Source: Chryseobacterium sp. OSA05B (lineage in GTDB: Bacteria > Bacteroidota > Bacteroidia > Flavobacteriales > Weeksellaceae). Taken from it: a stretch of 64,000 nucleotides of DNA. This document shows, piece by piece, positions 58,391 to 64,000 of the stretch. A program made the position numbers and the translations under genes. The DNA lies in NCBI RefSeq assembly GCF_019970065.1, contig NZ_JAHXYH010000003.1, forward strand, positions 62,001-126,000, read 5' to 3'. The notes under the pieces are model-generated. The model saw only the letters and a program-made list of their open reading frames with translations, did no database searches and had not been told where the DNA came from. The first letter of the stretch is position 1; each line of letters opens with the position of its first letter.

Positions 58391-59749
58391 ATGGACTCGG
58401 ACATAGTCAGGCTTTTGCTAGCCTTATTTCTTGTTTTACTCAATGGCTTTTTCGTAGCCGCAGAATTTTCAATTGTTAAAGTTCGTTATTCACAAATCCA
58501 GTTAAAAGCCGCCGAAGGTAACTCTATGGCAAAGCAGGCAGAACATATTATCAAGCATCTTGATGAGTACCTGTCCGCTACACAGCTTGGTATTACCTTA
58601 GCATCTCTTGCTTTGGGTTGGGTAGGTGAAAGCGCTTTACATCACGTGGTTGAAAGTATCTTCCACTCTTTGAGCGTAGAACTTACTCAATCTACCATTA
58701 CCACGATTTCAGTGGTAACCAGTTTTGTTTTAATCACAGTGATGCATATTGTATTCGGGGAACTTATTCCAAAATCAATTGCCATCAGAAAATCTGAAGC
58801 GACTACAATGGCTACAGCAGTACCGTTGAGAGTTTTTTATACGATCTTCAAACCGTTTATCTGGTTGATGAACCTGATGTCTAATACCTTCTTAAGACTG
58901 GTAAAAATACATCCGGCTTCCGAACAGGAAATTCACTCTACCGAAGAGCTTCAGCTTTTGGTAAAACAAAGTGCAGACAGCGGAGAGATTGAAGAGGAGA
59001 ACTATGAGATCATTAAAAATGCTTTTGATTTCACAGATCATTCCGCAAAACAGATCATGGTTCCAAGACAGAATATCACGTCAATTGACTTTGAAGAAGA
59101 TATCAACGAAATCATCAATATGATCATGGACAGCGGTTATTCGCGTATCCCAGTGTATCTTGATTCCATAGACAATGTGATCGGTATTTTCTATACCAAA
59201 GAAATTATCAGAGAATATGTTAAAAGAAAAGGGGACCTGAACCATGAGGATCTTAAAGACCTGATGCGTGACGCGTTCTTTGTCGTGGGAAGTAAAAAAA
59301 TCTCAGACCTTCTGAAAATATTCCAGCAGAAAAAACAGCACCTTGCCATCGTTATTGATGAATTTGGAGGAACTGAAGGTATTATTACCCTGGAAGACAT
59401 TCTGGAAGAGCTGGTAGGAGAGATTCAGGATGAAGAAGATGATGAAGATAAACTGGTAGACAAAATCGGAGATAATATTTATTGGGTTCAGGCTACACAG
59501 CCATTGGATGAAATTAATGAACATCTTCCTAAAAAACTGCCGCTCTCTGAGGAAAGTGAATACAATTCCCTGGCAGGATTTATTCTGCATGAGCTGGAAG
59601 ATATTCCTGAAGAGAATGATGAATTTGATCTGGAAAACTATCATTTCAAGATTCTGAAAATGAATAATAAGAGTGTAGAACTCGTAGAATTAGTGTATGA
59701 AGGCCCGAATGTACTCAGTGACCTGGCCGATAAATTAGGAGAAGTTTAA
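58391..59749 (+). CDS. CNNM/CorC family transmembrane CBS protein
   Basis: 452 residues. The CNNM (DUF21) membrane domain occupies ~1-190 with LVLLNGFFVAAEFSIVKVRY and HIVFGELIPKSIAIRKSE. Two CBS domains follow (IMVPRQNITSIDFEEDINEI and VGSKKISDLLKIFQQKKQ), with the conserved VIDEFGGTEGIITLEDILEE, then a C-terminal CorC/HlyC domain (YNSLAGFILHELEDIP). This group includes Mg2+/Co2+ exporters and, in flavobacteria, GldE-related proteins. I favour ion export; there is no gldD next to it, so a gliding role is not supported. It lies 14 bp before clpS. Confidence 0.9.
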   Translation: MDSDIVRLLLALFLVLLNGFFVAAEFSIVKVRYSQIQLKAAEGNSMAKQAEHIIKHLDEYLSATQLGITLASLALGWVGESALHHVVESIFHSLSVELTQSTITTISVVTSFVLITVMHIVFGELIPKSIAIRKSEATTMATAVPLRVFYTIFKPFIWLMNLMSNTFLRLVKIHPASEQEIHSTEELQLLVKQSADSGEIEEENYEIIKNAFDFTDHSAKQIMVPRQNITSIDFEEDINEIINMIMDSGYSRIPVYLDSIDNVIGIFYTKEIIREYVKRKGDLNHEDLKDLMRDAFFVVGSKKISDLLKIFQQKKQHLAIVIDEFGGTEGIITLEDILEELVGEIQDEEDDEDKLVDKIGDNIYWVQATQPLDEINEHLPKKLPLSEESEYNSLAGFILHELEDIPEENDEFDLENYHFKILKMNNKSVELVELVYEGPNVLSDLADKLGEV

Positions 59750-59763
59750 AGAGAGAAAGAAAA

Positions 59764-60069
59764 ATGATTTTTTATAACAGCATAAAAGATTACGAAGATC
59801 CAAAGCGTCAGTATGAAGAAGAAGTACTGGTCCTGGATGACACAGATGAAGGGTATAAATTGGTTCTTCACAATGATGAGATTCACACATTTGATTATGT
59901 AATCGACTGTCTCGTTGAGATCTGCAAACATACCCTGGAGCAGGCAGAACAATGCACCATGCTGGTGCATTATAAAGGCAAATGCACCGTCAAAACAGGT
60001 TCACTGGACCTTCTGAAACCCATGCATGAAAAACTGCTTTCAAGAGAATTGACAAGCGAAATAGTATAA
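59764..60069 (+). CDS. clpS: ATP-dependent Clp protease adaptor ClpS
   Basis: 101 residues. The ClpS core YKLVLHNDEIHTFDYVIDCL has the usual L-x-N-D-D/E motif that binds N-degron residues; the second helix and QCTMLVHYKGKCTVKTGSL complete the fold (M-x-H-x-x-G). It delivers N-end-rule substrates to ClpAP/ClpCP. The N-terminal ~25 residues are acidic and flexible. It is likely co-transcribed with the CNNM gene and followed by a terminator. Confidence 0.93.
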   Translation: MIFYNSIKDYEDPKRQYEEEVLVLDDTDEGYKLVLHNDEIHTFDYVIDCLVEICKHTLEQAEQCTMLVHYKGKCTVKTGSLDLLKPMHEKLLSRELTSEIV

Positions 60070-60071
60070 AC

Positions 60072-60098
60072 AAAACTCTGCCAATGGCAGAGTTTTTT
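60072..60098 (+). terminator. Rho-independent terminator of clpS
   Basis: CTCTGCC-AAT-GGCAGAG inside flanking A4/T6 runs, directly after the clpS stop. Confidence 0.93.
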
Positions 60099-60201
60099 AT
60101 TTAAAATGTATTTTTCTCCGATATTTATACACTTATTAGTGAAGAATAAGATTAAATTTATTTATATTCGCAATTAAGACACCTTTAAAAAAGATATAAT
60201 A

Positions 60202-62037
60202 ATGAAACAAAAAATTACTTCGCTTATCCTTTGCGGTATACTATGCTGTTCTGCATTAAACGCTCAGGAATCATCTTTTGAAACACCGGCTAAAAGCTGG
60301 ATCAAAGAAAACACAAGAAATTTAGGCATTCCAGGGTTCAGTGAACTTACACTCGCTTCGGTACGTAAAGGAAATACAGGTGAGACCCTGCGTTTTCAGC
60401 AGATGATCAAAAACGTGCCGGTTTTTGAGTCTGTCATTGTTGTTCATTTCAACAAAGAGGGCAGAATAAGCTATACCGGTACAGAAAGTTTGAAAAAAAA
60501 CCTGAAGGAAGTGGATACAGCTCCTTCTTTTCCTGCATCAGAAGCACTTCAAAAAGCTCATATAGCTTCTAAAACAAGTGGTGCGGTAACTTTTGAAGAA
60601 AATAAACTGGTCGTTTATCTTACAGATGCCGGAGAAACAAAACTGGTTTACAGAGTAGTAACGAGTTCTTTCGACAACCCAGGTAGCTGGGAAACCATTG
60701 TAGACGCAAAAACAGGGAGTGTAATAAGCATGAAGGACATTTCTGTAAAGCATCACGATAAAAATGATCCCACTCCAAAGAAAAATAAAAAAGTAACACC
60801 AAAGAAAGCTCCGGTAACCGGTAGCGCCTATATTTTCGAACCGGATCCTTTGTCTAAAACAGGATCGGCTTATGCAGGCAACTTTGTAGATAACAATGAT
60901 GCTACCAATGCCAGTCTTGATGCGGCAAGAACTTTAGTGACCATTCCTGAAATTGATCTTACGGCAGGAGTTTATACCCTAAAAGGAACATATGCAGAGA
61001 TTAAAGAAATAGAAGCCCCTGCAAAAGGAATTTTTACGCAGTCTACCAACCAGTTCTTGTTTAACAGAAGTGATGATGGGTTTGAAGCGGCTAATGCTTA
61101 CTGGCACCTTGATAACAGCCTTAGATACATTAACGTAACGTTAGGAATTGTTTGCAAACCTGCACAAAACAACGGAGTACTAAGATTCGATCCGCATGGC
61201 TTTAACGGTTCTGATAATTCTCATTATCTGACAGGAAGCGAGTCACTTGGATTCGGAGAGGGCGGTGTAGATGATGCTGAAGATGCCGATGTTATCCTGC
61301 ATGAATTAGGGCACGGAATTCACCACTGGCTGGCAGGAGGCATTTCCAATGCAGATGGTCTGAGTGAAGGATGCGGAGACTACTGGGCACATTCCTACAG
61401 CAGAAGCTTAAATCAATGGCCTTCAACAGCTCCAGAGTATCAGTGGATGTTTAACTGGGACGGGCATAATCCTTTCTGGGCAGGAAGAATAACGAATACA
61501 ACCATGACTTATCCGGGATCAGGATCTTACTATGATAAAGCACAGATCTGGTCTGCTGCATTGATGAGAATCTGGAATAGAATAGGAAAAGAGAAAACAG
61601 ACAGAGCCTTTTTAGAAGGACTGGACTTAACGACTTCAACTACCAACCAGCAGAATGCCGCTATTGCCTTAAGACAGGCAGGAATTGATATGTTGGGGCA
61701 GTTCGGATTCAATTGTAATGATATCACTGCTATGACAGAGGAATTCACTGCAGCCGGATACGTACTTCCTGAATACAGCTGTGTACTGAGTACCAAAGAA
61801 ACTGCGAAAGAAAACCTGATTTCAGTATATCCAAACCCTGTTTCTGATCTGTTGATCGTTTCGTGGAAAGGAAATAAAGAAGAAAAAGCAGAAATCTTCA
61901 ATATGGAAGGCAGAAAAGTAATGGAGACCACAATAGGCAGCGAAAGAAATAAAATTAATGTTTCAAACCTTCCGTCCGGAAACTATATCCTGACTATAAA
62001 AGGAATTGAGCTATCTGCAAAATTCATCAAAAAATAA
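60202..62037 (+). CDS. Secreted zinc metalloprotease with T9SS sorting tail
   Basis: 611 residues. Signal peptide ITSLILCGILCCSALNAQ; an FTP/PepSY-type propeptide (about 30-190, with RFQQMIKNVPVFESVIVVHF); a gluzincin-like catalytic domain with VILHELGHGIHHWLAGG (H-E-x-x-H) and, 20 residues on, the third-ligand glutamate in GLSEGCGDYWAHS. The layout resembles M36 fungalysins more than M4. From residue ~535 a type A T9SS sorting domain: ISVYPNPVSDLLIVS, EIFNMEGRKVMET and NVSNLPSGNYILTI. It is expected to be secreted, activated by propeptide removal, and to degrade extracellular protein. Confidence 0.9.
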   Translation: MKQKITSLILCGILCCSALNAQESSFETPAKSWIKENTRNLGIPGFSELTLASVRKGNTGETLRFQQMIKNVPVFESVIVVHFNKEGRISYTGTESLKKNLKEVDTAPSFPASEALQKAHIASKTSGAVTFEENKLVVYLTDAGETKLVYRVVTSSFDNPGSWETIVDAKTGSVISMKDISVKHHDKNDPTPKKNKKVTPKKAPVTGSAYIFEPDPLSKTGSAYAGNFVDNNDATNASLDAARTLVTIPEIDLTAGVYTLKGTYAEIKEIEAPAKGIFTQSTNQFLFNRSDDGFEAANAYWHLDNSLRYINVTLGIVCKPAQNNGVLRFDPHGFNGSDNSHYLTGSESLGFGEGGVDDAEDADVILHELGHGIHHWLAGGISNADGLSEGCGDYWAHSYSRSLNQWPSTAPEYQWMFNWDGHNPFWAGRITNTTMTYPGSGSYYDKAQIWSAALMRIWNRIGKEKTDRAFLEGLDLTTSTTNQQNAAIALRQAGIDMLGQFGFNCNDITAMTEEFTAAGYVLPEYSCVLSTKETAKENLISVYPNPVSDLLIVSWKGNKEEKAEIFNMEGRKVMETTIGSERNKINVSNLPSGNYILTIKGIELSAKFIKK

Positions 62038-62060
62038 AAATCTTAGATAAAATCATTAAA

Positions 62061-62089
62061 ATCCGGTGTACAGACATCGGATTTTTTTG
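62061..62089 (+). terminator. Rho-independent terminator of the metalloprotease gene
   Basis: ATCCGGTGT / ACATCGGAT (one G-T pair) with a 4-nt loop and T7, 23 bp after the stop. Confidence 0.9.
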
Positions 62090-62121
62090 TTTTAAACCAA
62101 TTTGTGCAGGGATTGTTTTAC

Positions 62122-62148
62122 TTGCATTCATCTAAAATAGTATATTTG
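62122..62148 (+). promoter_or_regulatory. Possible promoter of udk
   Basis: TTG (62122-62124), 16-nt spacer, TATATTTG (62141-62148). The spacer is shorter than in the other promoters here, so support is moderate. The ATG follows 27 nt later. Confidence 0.5.
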
Positions 62149-62175
62149 TACCAACTATAAAGAAACAAAAAAAGA

Positions 62176-62790
62176 ATGCTTGTAATAGGAATTGCTGGAG
62201 GTACAGGATCCGGCAAAACTACAGTTGTTGACAAGATACTGCAACAGCTTGATATTGAAGGAATGAATATCCTTTCTCAGGATAATTATTATCACGACAA
62301 CCCGAATCTGACACTGACCGAGAGAGAGGCACTCAACTACGACCACCCAAAGTCTATAGATTTCGATTTAATGATAAAACATGTGAAAGCTTTAAAAAAC
62401 AATGAGCCTATAGAACAGCCCATTTACAGCTTTGTAACACATTCCAGAACGGGCGACCACGTCACTGTAGAACCTAAAAATGTATTGGTAGTAGAAGGTA
62501 TTCTGGTACTTACGAACAAAGAACTGCTGAAGGAATTCGATTTAAAAGTATTCGTTCATGCAGATTCAGACGAAAGACTGATCAGGAGAATCAGGCGGGA
62601 TACCCAGGAAAGGGGAAGAGACCTGAGTGAAGTCCTTCACCGTTATCAGACCACATTGAAGCCAATGCATCAGGAATTCATTGAGCCATCCAAGAATGAC
62701 GCAGATCTGATCATTCCGAACATGAGACAGAATTCCGTAGCGATTGATTTTTTAACTACTGTTATTAAAAATTCGTTGAGAAAACATTAA
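62176..62790 (+). CDS. udk: Uridine kinase
   Basis: 204 residues, standard for Udk. P-loop GIAGGTGSGKTTVVDKI; LSQDNYYHDNPNLTLTERE with the substrate-binding Asp; NYDHPKSIDFDLM; and the lid RLIRRIRRDTQERGRDLSE. It phosphorylates uridine and cytidine with ATP or GTP in pyrimidine salvage. Its stop is 1 bp before the ATG of the DivIC-like gene, so both are expressed together. Confidence 0.96.
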   Translation: MLVIGIAGGTGSGKTTVVDKILQQLDIEGMNILSQDNYYHDNPNLTLTEREALNYDHPKSIDFDLMIKHVKALKNNEPIEQPIYSFVTHSRTGDHVTVEPKNVLVVEGILVLTNKELLKEFDLKVFVHADSDERLIRRIRRDTQERGRDLSEVLHRYQTTLKPMHQEFIEPSKNDADLIIPNMRQNSVAIDFLTTVIKNSLRKH

Positions 62791-62791
62791 A

Positions 62792-63148
62792 ATGGAAGAA
62801 AATAAGCTTATTAAAGACATCCAGCCGAAGTCTGAAACATTGAAAGTGATTCAGAAATATGTCCTGAATAAATACACCATTACCATCTGTATGTTTCTGG
62901 TCTGGATGATATTCTTTGATAAAACATCTTTCCTTGTTATTCATGAACTGAACGGCGAAATCAGCCGATATGAAGACCAGCTCGAATATTATAAAAAGGA
63001 ATATGAAAAAAATGATACCTTTTATAAGAAGCTGATGAACAATAAATCGGAAAAAGAAAAATACGCCAGAGAAAACTATTTTATGAAAAAACCGGATGAA
63101 GAAATCTTTATCCTGGTGGTAGATAGTGCCAATGAGGCAAAAAAATAA
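62792..63148 (+). CDS. DivIC/FtsB-like septum formation protein
   Basis: 118 residues. A cytoplasmic N-terminus of ~30 residues, one membrane helix (ITICMFLVWMIFFDKTSFLV), then a periplasmic coiled coil (LNGEISRYEDQLEYYKKEYE) and KEKYARENYFMKKPDEEIFI, the conserved end of the DivIC/FtsB family. It would take part in the FtsQLB divisome complex. Coupling with udk is the usual arrangement in flavobacteria. Confidence 0.88.
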   Translation: MEENKLIKDIQPKSETLKVIQKYVLNKYTITICMFLVWMIFFDKTSFLVIHELNGEISRYEDQLEYYKKEYEKNDTFYKKLMNNKSEKEKYARENYFMKKPDEEIFILVVDSANEAKK

Positions 63149-63156
63149 TTTGAAAT

Positions 63157-63322
63157 GTGAATAGTGAATTGTCAATCGTCAATTTTTTATAGATTCACCA
63201 TTGACTTGCGGAGCAAAAATTCACCATTCACAAGATAAAGTAATAATAATGTCAATCGTGAATTGCCAGTTGTCAATTTTATAGATTTACAATTGACTTG
63301 TGGAGCAAAATTCACCATTCAC
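63157..63322. repeat. Duplicated heptamer-phased block
   Basis: Block 1: GTGAATA, GTGAATT, GTCAATC, GTCAATT (63157-63184), then ATTCACC, ATTGACT (63193-63206) and ATTCACC, ATTCACA (63219-63232). Block 2 repeats this order in 63251-63322 with a few changes (GTCAATC, GTGAATT, GCCAGTT, GTCAATT, then ATTTACA, ATTGACT, TGTGGAGC, ATTCACC, ATTCACA). GTGAAT and ATTCAC words are mutual reverse complements, so each block can fold back. Confidence 0.85.
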
Positions 63323-63339
63323 ATAGTAACCAATAGCCA

Positions 63340-64000
63340 ATGTCCAATACAGATATCCTTCCAAACTGGGAAGCCTTAGTTAAAAAACAGCTTAAAACAG
63401 AAGATATTTACTCTATCCTGAAAAAAGAAAATCTGGAAGGAATAGAAGTAAAACCTTTTTACAGTGAAGTTCAGAAACCATTGGCCAATCTGCCAAAAGT
63501 GGAAGAAAACACTCATTTGGTAGCCAGATATCATGAAAGTCTGGAGGAAGATGTATTTGCATTTATTTTAGACCATAATGTAGAAACACTTGAACAGAAA
63601 ACGCTTTTTGTCAACAATAAAGACCTTGCCGGTCATATCAGCCCGCAGGAAGAGGATCAGTATTTTTCTTTAATTGATGTTTTTAACGAAAACGAAGGGA
63701 GTATTGATGATCAATTGGCTAAAGAACTTTTGTCCAAAGATTTCAAAAGAAATATCTGCGTGGATATTTCACTTCACCAAAACGCAGGGGCAGCGATTTA
63801 CCAGCAATTGGGAATTGCTTTGTCAAAAACAAAAGAGCTTGTGGAAGTTTATGGCCCTGAGGTTTTAAATAAACTGATCTTCAGAATTGCTGTGGGAGGA
63901 AACTATTTCTTTGAAACGGCTAAACTGAGAGCATTTAAAATAGTCTTTAACCAGCTTTCCAAAGAGTATGGCTTAAATGAGACTCCTTATATTTTTGCTG
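63340..64000 (+). CDS. mutA: Methylmalonyl-CoA mutase small subunit, 3' end outside window
   Basis: The frame from the ATG at 63340 stays open to the last base (220 codons seen), so the gene continues outside the window. The visible part starts NTDILPNWEALVKKQLK and reaches RIAVGGNYFFETAKLRAFKI, the TIM-barrel segment typical of methylmalonyl-CoA mutase chains. An N-terminal small-subunit-like chain is suggested by divergence at positions of the large subunit, as in the heterodimeric enzyme. It would work with the large subunit to interconvert methylmalonyl-CoA and succinyl-CoA. It lies downstream of a heptamer-phased repeat. Confidence 0.85.
   Translation, partial: MSNTDILPNWEALVKKQLKTEDIYSILKKENLEGIEVKPFYSEVQKPLANLPKVEENTHLVARYHESLEEDVFAFILDHNVETLEQKTLFVNNKDLAGHISPQEEDQYFSLIDVFNENEGSIDDQLAKELLSKDFKRNICVDISLHQNAGAAIYQQLGIALSKTKELVEVYGPEVLNKLIFRIAVGGNYFFETAKLRAFKIVFNQLSKEYGLNETPYIFA

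Noticed and set aside
1..64000. tRNA, rRNA, CRISPR, insertion sequences, prophage
   Set aside because: No tRNA T-arm, rRNA block, spaced direct repeats, transposase or phage gene was found on reading both strands.

Overview
The window looks like a piece of a Chryseobacterium-type flavobacterial chromosome (phylum Bacteroidota). The evidence is: genes with TAnnTTTG minus-7 promoter elements, two proteins with a C-terminal YPNP-type T9SS sorting domain, an F-type ATPase operon that stops after atpG (no atpD/atpC), an N-terminally extended signal-peptide-bearing atpB, the rpsF-rpsR-rplI order, and AT-rich intergenic DNA. I see no rRNA, tRNA, insertion sequence, prophage or CRISPR array.

Layout. 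1-2.7 kb: a PH/SHOCT protein cut by the window edge, a GNAT acetyltransferase, a methyltransferase and a small YtxH-like protein. 2.7-7.4 kb: a complete cyanophycin module (isoaspartyl peptidase, cyanophycinase cphB, divergent cyanophycin synthetase cphA). 7.6-17.2 kb: a long minus-strand run with MepB, three ATP-grasp or ATP-grasp-like proteins, a YbdK-type carboxylate-amine ligase, a class I glutamine amidotransferase-like protein, two esterases and an M17 aminopeptidase; its product is unknown to me. 17.7-23 kb: glycogen operon glgB-glgA-lipoprotein-glgC. 23.2-28.5 kb: an SRPBCC protein, then 2-oxoglutarate dehydrogenase sucA-sucB. 28.6-34.4 kb: ApaG, a T9SS-secreted protein, a DnaQ-like exonuclease, a GT2 glycosyltransferase, an LpxL-like acyltransferase, a thioredoxin-like protein and an aldehyde dehydrogenase. 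34.5-39.7 kb: a tripartite efflux operon (TolC, HlyD/EmrA, 14-TM MFS) with a divergent AraC regulator. 39.7-46.6 kb: ribosomal proteins S6-S18-L9, a HEPN-like orphan, a ClC channel, two small membrane proteins, a 2-oxoacid dehydrogenase E2 and an SAM hydroxide adenosyltransferase. 46.7-52.4 kb: PhoH, four outer-membrane beta-barrel genes, Ffh. 52.6-58 kb: a small membrane protein and atpBEFHAG. 58.4-64 kb: a CNNM/CorC protein, ClpS, a secreted metalloprotease, uridine kinase, a DivIC/FtsB-like protein and the start of methylmalonyl-CoA mutase small subunit.

How the genes fit together. Two storage polymers, cyanophycin (N/C) and glycogen (C), sit about 10 kb apart, and an uncharacterised amide-ligase cluster lies between them. 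cphA and cphB are divergent and share a 13-bp motif in inverted orientation just upstream of each promoter, which suggests common control.

The least expected non-coding signal is a set of intergenic tracts with strict 7-bp periodicity but different heptamer words (TTGCTAG, TCTTGGC, GTCAATT, GGAAGTT, TTTTATC). They recur in at least eight places, sometimes inside operons. A structured element of about 85 nt downstream of the AraC gene is a second candidate for something undescribed. All calls were made by reading the sequence; no database search was run.
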